Source: JAGQPD01 sp020426865 (GTDB taxonomy: Bacteria; Planctomycetota; Planctomycetia; Pirellulales; Pirellulaceae). Taken from it: a DNA stretch of 64,000 nucleotides. Positions within the stretch are counted from its first letter, which is position 1; each line of letters opens with the position of its first letter. The stretch covers positions 744,001 through 808,000 of the forward strand of contig JAWKTN010000001.1 in NCBI GenBank assembly GCA_041399065.1, written 5' to 3'. Below, piece after piece: positions 18,199 to 26,645 of the stretch. Under the pieces are notes generated by a model that did no database searches, was not told the DNA's origin, and was given only the letters and a program-made list of their open reading frames with translations. The position numbers and the translations under genes were made by a program.

Positions 18199-18942
18199 AT
18201 GAATCGCTACTCCAGCTGTAGTGACGACTTCTATATCAATCTGAATTTGAATACGGAAATGGAGTTACGCAACAGTCGCGAGAACGTGTTGCATTTTTTC
18301 GAACAAGTCCAAAAGAAATATCCCGGGATGCGAAATTTTTATTGCCGTGACCGGGGCGAGCACGTGCTGGAGGAAGACAAAGATCAAGGCCACTATCGCT
18401 GGGCGTCCGTCGAACCGAAACGGATTTGTTCAGGGTACGTCAACCCCGAGGGAATCGAGGCGGCCATCGATCAGCACGCAATGGTACTGGAGTTGGCACC
18501 GTATGTACTGTCGGTCAGCCCCCTGGATTGTGAATCGCTGAACGTGATGTTTGGCTTTGATTTCACGTATCGGGGAAACCACAACGAATTGGTGGCGGAC
18601 GCACTGGGCATACCGCCGGCGTTTGAGCGGTTGGCTGAGCATGGGGGGGCAACGACGATCGCCTACGAGCCGGCGTTGCAGATCGCATTTGACGCCGACT
18701 GTCGCCTGCAATGTCGTTTGAGTATCGAAACGCGGACGACGGCCTACCACGTGCGAACGGGGGAATACCCCGAAGATCAACTAAGTGTCTATTTAACGAT
18801 GCGACGCTACGGCAGCTTGGATGCCAGTGAGAATTTCGTCGACGTCATGCGCGAGATGGCGCGAAAGTGTGAGGTATTGACCAGTGAATATCTCACAGAA
18901 AATATCCTCCGTCCGTTGCAAGACACGATCGCAATCAATTGA
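18199..18942 (+). CDS. Conserved protein of unknown function
   Basis: A 247-residue soluble protein starting at ATG 18199 with a good ribosome site (AATAGGAGAGCCCTG). There is no signal peptide or membrane segment. It is rich in charged and aromatic residues, with stretches such as FFEQVQKKYPGMRNFYCRDRGEHVLEEDKDQGHYRW. I do not recognise a family with confidence; it resembles planctomycete-restricted cytoplasmic proteins. The SAM methyltransferase begins 25 bases downstream on the same strand, suggesting an operon. Confidence 0.75.
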   Translation: MNRYSSCSDDFYINLNLNTEMELRNSRENVLHFFEQVQKKYPGMRNFYCRDRGEHVLEEDKDQGHYRWASVEPKRICSGYVNPEGIEAAIDQHAMVLELAPYVLSVSPLDCESLNVMFGFDFTYRGNHNELVADALGIPPAFERLAEHGGATTIAYEPALQIAFDADCRLQCRLSIETRTTAYHVRTGEYPEDQLSVYLTMRRYGSLDASENFVDVMREMARKCEVLTSEYLTENILRPLQDTIAIN

Positions 18943-18967
18943 GTGAGTGCTCGCCGAGCGACGTGGT

Positions 18968-19747
18968 ATGGACAGGATCAAGGAGCACTTCGACGCGAAT
19001 CCCGAATTCTACGCTTGTGGCAAAGGTAATCCGCAGGTGGAAGAAATCTGGCGACAGCGGATGCCGATGTTTGCACAGATCATCGACGGACGCCCGGCAC
19101 CGTTTCGGATGCTGGACGTTGGTGGCGGCAACGGTTTTTTCGCCGACCGGATGCTCGAACGCTTCCCGCAACTGGAGGTCACAATTGTCGACATCAGCCA
19201 GTCGATGTTGAACGAAAATCAGCCAGATCCTCGGAAGACACTCGTCTGCAGCGACCTCCAGACCTATTTTCAATCGCTCACCGACGATACCGAATACGAC
19301 CTGATCAATTTCGACGTGTTGCTGCATCATATTTTGACGCCTCAATCGTTTCGCGAGAGTCGGCGAATGCAGCAGGATGTATTGAACCAATCGGCCACAC
19401 GATTGTCGTCCGATGGCTACCTATCGATTCGCGAAATCGCCTACACATCGATCGCGCCGCTGCCGCGACACGCGACGCACAAATTCCTTTGGTTTTGCAC
19501 GACGCGCCATTTGCCCGGACCGGCTCGGCGGATGATGCACAGCATGGGCATGCACTCGCAGGGAGCCGGCGTATGCTTTTTTCACGCCGACGACCTGCGA
19601 CAAATGCTTGCCACATCAGGACTTTCCATCTCGCAGTGGAAAACGCACCAACTGGCGCGCGTCGGCTGGAAGTACCATTTGGCTCTAGCCGGCAACGCCA
19701 CCGATCTCTATATCATCGCCGGCCGAAACGCAGCGCCAGCGAATTAG
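18968..19747 (+). CDS. Class I SAM-dependent methyltransferase
   Basis: A 259-residue protein from ATG 18968; a GTG at 18947 would add 7 residues. Motif I, MLDVGGGNGFFADRML (residues 48-63), is followed by VTIVDISQSM for the ribose-binding acidic strand and by NFDVLLHHIL for the post-motif. The substrate is unknown. It lies 25 bases after the unknown gene at 18199 and probably shares its transcript. Confidence 0.85.
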   Translation: MDRIKEHFDANPEFYACGKGNPQVEEIWRQRMPMFAQIIDGRPAPFRMLDVGGGNGFFADRMLERFPQLEVTIVDISQSMLNENQPDPRKTLVCSDLQTYFQSLTDDTEYDLINFDVLLHHILTPQSFRESRRMQQDVLNQSATRLSSDGYLSIREIAYTSIAPLPRHATHKFLWFCTTRHLPGPARRMMHSMGMHSQGAGVCFFHADDLRQMLATSGLSISQWKTHQLARVGWKYHLALAGNATDLYIIAGRNAAPAN

Positions 19748-19910
19748 CCTCATAACCATCAAGACCGCCATAATCGAACGACCGATTCGGGCGAAAAGAG
19801 GTACCGCAGTAGCGATTTTTGCTCAGCAATAGCGGCAAAAGGTACGTTTCCCTTGGGTATTGTTGTGACAGTGGCCCGGTGCAGAAAGACATACATAGGG
19901 GTTCGTAATC

Positions 19911-20399
19911 GTGCAAGACAAAAAAGAATTTCGCAGAAGCAAGCTGTACATCGACAAAAAAGTCCAAGGCGTGCTGGCAGCCCGCATCGTCACCTATTGG
20001 ATTTTCTGCTTGATGGGCGTGCTGCTAATGACGCTCGTCTGGACGGCGATTCGCGGGCCAAAGCAACCGAGCAGCGAGTTGTTTCGCGACTTGCTGGTCA
20101 CGTTCTTTCCCGCGCTTGGTACTTCACTCGTGTTGTTGCCGATCGTGCTGATGGACGCCTTCCGCGTGAGCAATCGATTTGTTGGACCGATTTACAAGCT
20201 GCGTCAAGGGCTGCAGGACCTCGCAGAGGGAAAAGCGGTCGAACCGATTTCGTTGCGGCGTGAGGATTTTTGGGGGGATGTGGTGGAAGCGTACAACGCG
20301 ATGCTGGAACGGCAAGGGTCCGTGGGATCCACAAACTCCGTCACGTCCGGCGCGGAGAGTAGCAGCGAACGCGAGTTGGTCGCGTGCAGCAAACACTAA
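19911..20399 (+). CDS. Membrane protein with two TM segments and HAMP-like region
   Basis: A 162-residue protein from GTG 19911, with AGGGG about 9 bases upstream. Two hydrophobic helices (about residues 24-46 and 64-83) flank a short external loop. They are followed by NRFVGPIYKLRQGLQDLAEGKAVEPISLRREDFWGDVVEAYNAML, which has the layout of a HAMP linker. No output domain follows; the tail is Ser-rich. It may be a truncated signalling or scaffold protein. Known sensor families would be longer. Confidence 0.7.
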   Translation: MQDKKEFRRSKLYIDKKVQGVLAARIVTYWIFCLMGVLLMTLVWTAIRGPKQPSSELFRDLLVTFFPALGTSLVLLPIVLMDAFRVSNRFVGPIYKLRQGLQDLAEGKAVEPISLRREDFWGDVVEAYNAMLERQGSVGSTNSVTSGAESSSERELVACSKH

Positions 20400-20453
20400 T
20401 TCGTGTCGCTGATACTTCCCACATTCCACCGGCGCACAAATTGGCTCGAAGCG

Positions 20454-21695
20454 CTACCGGCGTCTCCCGCCGCGACGTCGCCGATTTCCGCCGCCACCGC
20501 CATGGCTGGGCCCGGACTTCCGATGTGACTCGATATTGCGATCGACGATCACATCGATCGCATCTTTCCAGGATGTGAAACGCTGCGGACGGCGTCCACG
20601 ACGGCCACTACTTCGTTGATCATCGTCGTCGTCACCATCATCATCGTCGTCATCGAAATCGGCATCGGACGCCATCTTGCCGCTCGAGCCTTCATGCCGA
20701 GCCCCGGCGGCAACGGGAGCGGGACGGGCTGCTGTATCGCGTTGGTCCCCCGCTATGTCACCGGGATCTTCTTCCCACAAGCTCAGCTCGCGGTCGAAGG
20801 GGGCAATATCAAGCAGCTCATCGGGTTCGCCAGTACCAGGCGAATTCACAACATCCTCCGGTGTGGCTTTTGCTTCAGCACCTTCGGGACGTCCACCCCG
20901 GCGGCGTCTTCCGCGACGTCCCCGTCGCCGCCGCCCTCGACCGGCCTTCTCGCCTGCCTCGGCCTCCCCCTGAATTGTCGACGTCTCTTCGTCCAACTCG
21001 TCGTCAAGGTCACTATATTGATCCTTCACGTCACTCGCCGTATCCGCCTCCTCAAACACCGTCGGCGGTGCCGAGAACATGTCATTCAATACTCTTCGCG
21101 CCGATGCCTCTCCCGTATCAAACAAATCTTCATCCCACCGGTCGAATAAATCATCGGCCGTCGGTAGACGCTGGACGTCACCGCGTTGGACATCGTCAAA
21201 GAGATCCTCCGCCGTCACCTCGGCGGGCGTTGCCTCGGACCTCCGGCGGAATTCCACTTGATCGGCCTCGACGCCCGCATCCTGCTTGGGAACCGACCAG
21301 CCAATGTCCGGTTCCGCCACGACTTTCCGCTCACGCCCAGGCACCGAGCCGGTCTCGGCCACCCGCGGCAACTCGGGAAACGGCTTCTCCGCACCACCGT
21401 CAGCGCCATGTGAGGATACTGCGTCAACATCCGTCGCAGTGCTGACCGCTGGTTCCGGTTCCGGTTCCGGTTCGACCGGCGAAGAGAGACCCAAAAAACC
21501 GGCCAACGACTGCCAATGACTTCGCGCTGGTGGCGGTGTCGCACTCGCTTTTGCCTTGGCCGGTTTGGGAGGCACGGCTGGAGGAACCGCCTCTGCCTTC
21601 CCTTCCGATCCCCTTCGCGGCAATTCTCCCGGCGCGTCGGCACCAAGTTCCGCGGCTATTTGTTCCCAATGACTCGATTCGGGGTGATCACTCAT
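20454..21695 (-). CDS. Low-complexity Asp/Arg-rich protein, probably nucleic-acid associated
   Basis: A 413-residue disordered protein from ATG 21695. SHWEQIAAELG near the N-terminus and SHWQSLAGFLGL further on form a repeated short motif. Short DDLFD-like motifs (AEDLFDDVQ, ADDLFDRWDEDLFD) follow. Then come an Arg/Gly block (GRGRRRRGRRGRRRRGG), an Asp run (DDDDDDGDDDDD) and a conserved-looking end, RFTSWKDAIDVIVDRNIESHRK, leading to a Gly/Arg tail. No enzyme fold is visible. Arg/Gly tracts suggest RNA or DNA binding, which is inference. The ORF extends to 21779 upstream, but that part includes a tandem repeat and is probably untranslated. Confidence 0.7.
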   Translation of the reverse strand: MSDHPESSHWEQIAAELGADAPGELPRRGSEGKAEAVPPAVPPKPAKAKASATPPPARSHWQSLAGFLGLSSPVEPEPEPEPAVSTATDVDAVSSHGADGGAEKPFPELPRVAETGSVPGRERKVVAEPDIGWSVPKQDAGVEADQVEFRRRSEATPAEVTAEDLFDDVQRGDVQRLPTADDLFDRWDEDLFDTGEASARRVLNDMFSAPPTVFEEADTASDVKDQYSDLDDELDEETSTIQGEAEAGEKAGRGRRRRGRRGRRRRGGRPEGAEAKATPEDVVNSPGTGEPDELLDIAPFDRELSLWEEDPGDIAGDQRDTAARPAPVAAGARHEGSSGKMASDADFDDDDDDGDDDDDQRSSGRRGRRPQRFTSWKDAIDVIVDRNIESHRKSGPSHGGGGGNRRRRGGRRR

Positions 21696-21710
21696 ATCGC
21701 ACTGCTGGGC

Positions 21711-21744
21711 CTGTTGTTGAATTGGGCCTGTTGTTGAATTGGGC
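21711..21744 (-). repeat. 17-bp tandem duplication upstream of the disordered-protein gene
   Basis: The unit CTGTTGTTGAATTGGGC occurs twice, head to tail (21711-21727 and 21728-21744), 16 bases upstream of the ATG at 21695. The unit length is not a multiple of three, which argues against this stretch being translated. It lies between divergently transcribed genes and may affect the leader or promoter spacing. Confidence 0.75.
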
Positions 21745-21857
21745 CTGCTCATTGACCAATTGCCATAGCCGTTTAGCATATCGTAACTTACAACTTCTGG
21801 GAAGGGATCTGCCCGCCGCCCGATTACCTAATTGCTTACTCGACCGCGTGAGCTGCA

Positions 21858-22928
21858 ATGACCGCCGCTTCGAAGTCCGCCACGATGCCCGCCGTGTACT
21901 ACGACGCTTTCCAAGGCCCAATCCGCATCCAAGATGTCCCGGTGCCCGAGCTGTCACCGGGCAGCGTCGTGATCCAAGTCAAGGCAACGGGGTTGTGCCG
22001 CAGCGACTGGCACGGCTGGATGGGACACGATTCCGATATTCAGCTTCCACACGTACCCGGTCACGAGTTGTCAGGCGTTGTTGACCAGGTTGCCGACGAC
22101 GTAATGCACTGGACGCCTGGCGATCGCGTGATTGTTCCTTTTGCGTGCGGTTGCGGCCAGTGCCCACCGTGCATCCGACGTCAATTGCATATCTGCGATC
22201 ACTATTTTCAGCCGGGATTTACTGCTTGGGGTTCGTTCGCCCCGCTGGTTCGTATTGACTTCGCCGATCACAATCTCGTGCGTTTGCCAGACGCGTTTGA
22301 TTTTATCACTGGTGCGAGCCTCGGCTGCCGGTTCGCTACCGCGTACCGTGCGGTTATGCTGCAGGGACAGCTACGGCCGGGTCAATGGCTGGCCGTATTC
22401 GGCTGCGGCGGCGTCGGTCTCTCGGCCGTGATGATCGGCGTTGCCCAGGGCGCGCGTGCGATCGCCATCGACACCAACGCACAGGCATTGCGACTGGCGT
22501 CGCAGTTGGGCGCTGAATTGGTAATCAACGCCAACAAAACTCGCGACGTCGAACGTTTCATCATGAACTGCACCGGCGGCGGGGCCGACGTCTCCATCGA
22601 CGCTCTCGGTCACGCCGAAACCTGCTGCCAGTCGATCCTATCGCTGCGCAAGCAAGGTCGCCATGTCCAGGTCGGTCTCTTGTTGGGTGATCAATCTCGA
22701 CCGCGGATCCCGATGGAACGCGTGATCGGCTGGGAATTACAGTTACTCGGCAGCCACGGCCTGGCGGCCCCCGACTACGCCCCTCTCCTGCAATTGATCG
22801 AGGCGGGGACCATCATGCCCCAGCAACTTGTCACGCAGACAATCGCGCTGGAGCAAGCACCAAACCAACTGGCACAGATGGGCCGTTTCCCCTTCGCCGG
22901 CGTGACCGTGATCGACCGGTTCGCCTAA
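21858..22928 (+). CDS. Zinc-dependent alcohol dehydrogenase (MDR family)
   Basis: A 356-residue medium-chain dehydrogenase. Catalytic zinc ligands are Cys47 (TGLCRSDWHGW) and His69-Glu70 (PGHELSG). The structural zinc lobe is intact: CGCGQCPPCIRRQLHIC with Cys99, 102, 105 and 113. The NAD(P) Rossmann motif FGCGGVGLSAVMIG lies near residue 180, with an acidic residue (AIDTNAQ) suggesting NAD. The family oxidises alcohols or polyols; the substrate is unknown. Met10 (MPAVYYDAFQGP) aligns better with usual family starts and may be the true start. It is divergent from the disordered-protein gene. Confidence 0.9.
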   Translation: MTAASKSATMPAVYYDAFQGPIRIQDVPVPELSPGSVVIQVKATGLCRSDWHGWMGHDSDIQLPHVPGHELSGVVDQVADDVMHWTPGDRVIVPFACGCGQCPPCIRRQLHICDHYFQPGFTAWGSFAPLVRIDFADHNLVRLPDAFDFITGASLGCRFATAYRAVMLQGQLRPGQWLAVFGCGGVGLSAVMIGVAQGARAIAIDTNAQALRLASQLGAELVINANKTRDVERFIMNCTGGGADVSIDALGHAETCCQSILSLRKQGRHVQVGLLLGDQSRPRIPMERVIGWELQLLGSHGLAAPDYAPLLQLIEAGTIMPQQLVTQTIALEQAPNQLAQMGRFPFAGVTVIDRFA

Positions 22929-23499
22929 CCTCCCAGACAGGACTCCCGTGGCCGACATGTGGGATGTCCTCGGAGAAGTCCACTTTGCCGCCCTGTCCGC
23001 ACACAAAACTCGGTTGAAAACACAATTGAAGAGCCGGCTGCGGCACTTGATGAAACCGCAGTCGTGTGCATCAAGCATGTTGATCACGAATTGACCAGTT
23101 CCTCGGTTAACAACCTCACACTGCATTTCGATGCGACGGACGATACGGTGTGGCAGGACCATTTTGGACTTTCCCAAGGGGAGTTCGCGCCAAACGCAGT
23201 GCCCGAACCCACCGCGAATTGGACGACACTCGTCTTCCCCTTGGTGATGACGTTGTCACCACATCGCCACCGCCCCCCAAATGTAAAACTAGGCAACCTA
23301 GGGAAACTCCAGCGGATTTGCCGCATGTGATGGAGAAAAGCAAACTTCTGATCGTACCAACGGCAGTGGTTCGATGACTTGTATCACATCGAGGAGTTTT
23401 TCCTTACCTGAGCCTTGTCGACCTGTGGCGGGGAACGTTCTGGGGCGGCCAGGCTGGGCTTCTGTTGAAGACCATCACCATTTGGGGGGACATGCCGGT
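22929..23499. other. Intergenic stretch without recognised gene
   Basis: About 570 bases between same-strand genes. Short ORFs on both strands have no plausible start signal or recognisable protein. No repeat copy, hairpin with T-run or RNA gene was seen. It probably holds the promoter of the following exported Cys-rich protein. Confidence 0.5.
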
Positions 23500-24708
23500 A
23501 TGAGGTCCACGACCGCATTGCAGACGGCTTTGATGATCCTGTTGCTGGCGCCGGTTGATTCGAGCGTCGCACAGCTGGTCAAAGTCAAACAGACAGACAA
23601 TTCGATCAAGTCACCGCCCGCCATCAAGAATGTCGACAAGCCAAGTCGCATTCAGCCGGTGGAGTACACAAGTCCGGTGTCATACGACGAAATCAATTAC
23701 GATTACGTCGACCAATTGCCGTCGACCACGGTCGACTACTTGGGGGTTGGCAGCGGCACCGCCTGCCAGACGTGCAGCCCCAACCAGTGTCAGTGCGTAC
23801 CGTATTGCCGACGCTTGTACCAGGACCCTTGCCTATACCAATGCCAAAGCGAATGCTGTGGTTCGTTGTGGCAAGAGCTGATTTGTGGGATTAGCTCCCA
23901 CTTGTCGACATGTGGCACGGCGATGGATTGCGGATGTGGGGCATACGGAGGGGTGGGCCACGGCTTTGGCATCGCTTCGCCTGCCGCCCGCTGCGGATGC
24001 GCCAGTGCGGTGGCCGACGGCGGTTGCACGGATCTGGGCGGAAGCGAATATCAATCGTGTGAATCGTGTGCCGCCTCGACGCAACAAGCGCCGGCCTGGG
24101 GGACGCCAATCGCGATCGGTTACGCATCGAACCAGATGGGTTCTAAGCCTGGTAGCGTGCCCTTCCCAGCGGTTGGGCATGCAGGCGCGTCGTCGGTTGC
24201 CCGAACATCGCCCGGTTGGAATCGCTTCTTGACCGATGTATTTGGTACGCCAGGCGCCCAAGCGACACCAACCCGTCGCCCGACATACGTCGCGGCCAGC
24301 AGACCGATACCCGCGAATCGGACATCCGCAAATCGTACGACGATCGCACGAACGCAGACACCCCGGCCCGCCGTTCAGACGCGGGGAACGATCACCCCCG
24401 CGCCTGGCCAGGCTCCAACCATTGCCACTCGGCAACCAACGGAACCGGTCGTCGCCAAGCGGATCGCAGGAATGGAGGCGGTAACAGAAACGGCAATGCC
24501 GATGGAAGAGGAGTTGAGCCCCGCGGAAGAACAGACGCTGGACGAATTACCATTACCGCCAATCGTCATTCCGCAGCGAGATGCCACCCCGTATGGCAGT
24601 GGCGTTCGCGGCGCTCCATTCGATGAAACCGGAACCACCGCGGTGTCAGTACCGGTTCCATTGAACATCGACCATACCGGATCGACGACCTGGGGCCGGC
24701 GTCGCTGA
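23500..24708 (+). CDS. Cys-rich exported protein
   Basis: A 402-residue protein from ATG 23500, chosen because it places a signal peptide at the N-terminus (MRSTTALQTALMILLLAPVDSSVAQ) and has a G-rich ribosome site about 10 bases upstream; the frame is open 126 bases further. About residues 85-195 hold closely spaced Cys (TACQTCSPNQCQC, PCLYQCQSECCGSLW, DCGCGAYGG, RCGCASA, SCESCAAS). The C-terminal half is Pro/Thr/Arg-rich and probably disordered. It resembles planctomycete Cys-rich envelope proteins in character. Disulfide-linked wall or surface function is inference. Confidence 0.7.
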   Translation: MRSTTALQTALMILLLAPVDSSVAQLVKVKQTDNSIKSPPAIKNVDKPSRIQPVEYTSPVSYDEINYDYVDQLPSTTVDYLGVGSGTACQTCSPNQCQCVPYCRRLYQDPCLYQCQSECCGSLWQELICGISSHLSTCGTAMDCGCGAYGGVGHGFGIASPAARCGCASAVADGGCTDLGGSEYQSCESCAASTQQAPAWGTPIAIGYASNQMGSKPGSVPFPAVGHAGASSVARTSPGWNRFLTDVFGTPGAQATPTRRPTYVAASRPIPANRTSANRTTIARTQTPRPAVQTRGTITPAPGQAPTIATRQPTEPVVAKRIAGMEAVTETAMPMEEELSPAEEQTLDELPLPPIVIPQRDATPYGSGVRGAPFDETGTTAVSVPVPLNIDHTGSTTWGRRR

Positions 24709-24737
24709 TCCGGCGATTTCGCCGAATTGCCCACTGA

Positions 24738-25008
24738 CTTGCCGCCGGGCAAGCCGGCACGGGGGCGGACGGTGGCCGCCCCAGCGGGCTTGCCCCGTTG
24801 GACGGAGAGTTTGCCAGCTAGCGCGTCCCAAGGGCCGAAGGCCCGACATAGCCTCTGCCGGTGGCGAAGCCACCGGTCACGCGCCACCACGCTCCTCAAG
24901 GCCCGAAGGGCCGACACAAAACCGTTACGGTCCAGCGCCAGAATCGCACTCGTACTCAGCGCAACGGTACTCGTACTCCTCGTACTCCTTATTCCTACTC
25001 GATCGACG
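24738..25008 (+). repeat. Composite intergenic repeat, copy B
   Basis: Between convergent genes. It begins with GCCGGGCAAGCCGGC-like sequence and then has three small GAA-loop hairpins (24832-24844 GGGCCGAAGGCCC; 24858-24876 CCGGTGGCGAAGCCACCGG; 24900-24912 GGCCCGAAGGGCC). Next comes the family core 24912-24946 (CGACACAAAACCGTTACGG, then TCCAGCGCCAGAATCG), followed by iterated CGTACTC units. The core matches 13523-13557 and inverted 42519-42552. Confidence 0.8.
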
Positions 25009-25051
25009 ACGGAGTAACGGCTGAAAGTCGAACCCTCGATGATCATGTCGA

Positions 25052-26254
25052 CTAGGCGTCGAGTGCTTGGGCGAAATCGGCGAGAAGATCATCGGTATCT
25101 TCGATGCCACAGGCGACGCGAATCATGTTATCGGCGATTCCCCACTTGGCACGATCATCGGGCGAAGCCTCAAAGTAGCTCATGATCAGCGGTTGCTCGA
25201 TCAGGGTTTCGACGCCCCCCAGGCTGGGACCGATGCGGGGAATCTTCACGGCATCCACGACGTTGGCGGTAGCGCGCCAGTCGGCGTCGCGCACTGTAAA
25301 GGTAATCAGTCCGCCGAATCCGTGCATCGTGCGGCGGGCGATCTCATAGTCGCGGTGCGATTCGACACCGGGATAATAGACTTTTTCCACACGCGAATGA
25401 CCTTCCAGGAATCGGGCCAGAGCCAGACCGTTGGCGTTGTGGCGTTGCATCCGCAACTCGAATGTCTTTAATCCGCGTTGCAGCAAGTACATGCAATGCG
25501 GACCGCTGATGGCCCCCATGATACCACGCAAGTTCGCCACGGGCAGCATTTTTTCCGCCGAACCGAGAACGACACCGGCCAGCAGGTCATTGTGTCCGCC
25601 CAAGTATTTGGTCGCCGAATGAACCACATAGTCGACGCCGTATTCGATGGGCCGCAGATTATGCGGAGTCGCAAGTGTGGCATCGATCATTGTCTCCACA
25701 CCATGGCGGCGCCCAAGCTCGACGAATTTCTCAAGATCGATACAACTGAGGTGGGGATTGGTGGGCGATTCGCTGACAAGCATTTTTGTGCGCGGCGTGA
25801 TGGCCTTTTCCATCGCTTCGAAATCGCCGGTCTTGACTTGATGCGTGACGACACCAAATCGCGACAGATGTTTAGCACAAAACTCGCGACTGCGGTGATA
25901 GCATTCGTCAAAAAAAACGACCTCATCGTCGGCGTTCAAGCGAGACATGAACAGCCCGACGATGGCCGCCATGCCGCTCGAATACAACACCGCCTGTTCC
26001 GCCCCTTCCATCGCCGCCAGTTTTCGCTCAACAACCCGTTGCCCAGGATTGCCGTAACGACCGTACTCTTCCCGTGGCAGCTTGTGCTCAATAAAGTCGA
26101 TCACCGCCTGCGTGTTCTCGAACGTGTACGTCGACGTACAAAACACGGGATCCGTAATGGCATCGCCAGGCTTCTGTCGAGCTTCGCCTCCGTGAACGGA
26201 CGTCGTGGACATACCGCGACTGGGCGGCAAGCTGGTGCGATGATGATCGGTCAT
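25052..26254 (-). CDS. Cys/Met metabolism PLP enzyme (cystathionine synthase/lyase family)
   Basis: A 400-residue trans-sulfuration enzyme starting at ATG 26254. YGRYGNP (64-70) supplies the phosphate-binding Tyr/Arg of the neighbouring subunit. Asp191 (TMIDATLATPHN) contacts the pyridine ring. Lys216 in VVHSATKYLGGHNDLLAG is the Schiff-base residue. SLGGVETLIEQP near the end matches the substrate-carboxylate region. Cystathionine gamma-synthase, gamma-lyase or O-acylhomoserine sulfhydrylase cannot be separated by eye. No SAM riboswitch was seen upstream. Confidence 0.88.
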   Translation of the reverse strand: MTDHHRTSLPPSRGMSTTSVHGGEARQKPGDAITDPVFCTSTYTFENTQAVIDFIEHKLPREEYGRYGNPGQRVVERKLAAMEGAEQAVLYSSGMAAIVGLFMSRLNADDEVVFFDECYHRSREFCAKHLSRFGVVTHQVKTGDFEAMEKAITPRTKMLVSESPTNPHLSCIDLEKFVELGRRHGVETMIDATLATPHNLRPIEYGVDYVVHSATKYLGGHNDLLAGVVLGSAEKMLPVANLRGIMGAISGPHCMYLLQRGLKTFELRMQRHNANGLALARFLEGHSRVEKVYYPGVESHRDYEIARRTMHGFGGLITFTVRDADWRATANVVDAVKIPRIGPSLGGVETLIEQPLIMSYFEASPDDRAKWGIADNMIRVACGIEDTDDLLADFAQALDA

Positions 26255-26645
26255 AGTGTTTTTGGTCCGTGTCAGGCAGTTGCGCGCGAGCCATCGTCTT
26301 TGGGAAGCGGACACGATCGCACATGGGCGTCACCTTAATCTATAAGGTACACGCGGACCTGTTCAGCTGAGAGAAACACCCGTCGGCATCACCGACCATC
26401 ATGAACCGTCTTCGTAGAACACCTCGCGGCCGGAAGCCATCGTCGGCCGGAGCGGTGGGGGTCGGTTGTGGCGTTGGCTCTTTAGCAGAATCAGGCTGCA
26501 AGCGGCCGCAAATCCCTAACATGCGGTATTGTAGCGCAGTCGACACCGTTCCGCAAGCCACCTACTTGCCGGGATTTTCCGTAATTTCTACCCACGCTCG
26601 CCCAGGCCGGTCCCAAACGCCCAGCCTGTGGGTATATTGGAATCT
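26255..26645. other. Divergent promoter region without recognised gene
   Basis: About 390 bases between divergent genes. Two short ORFs (one per strand) lack ribosome sites and recognisable protein. No repeat or structured RNA was identified. It should contain the promoters for both flanking genes. Confidence 0.45.

Noticed and set aside
24925..25010. Iterated CGTACTC-like units considered as a CRISPR or coding repeat
   Set aside because: Unit spacing is irregular with no spacers of constant length, and it belongs to the dispersed intergenic family.
25478..26338. 286-codon open frame on the plus strand
   Set aside because: It lies opposite the PLP trans-sulfuration gene, whose active-site residues are intact on the other strand.
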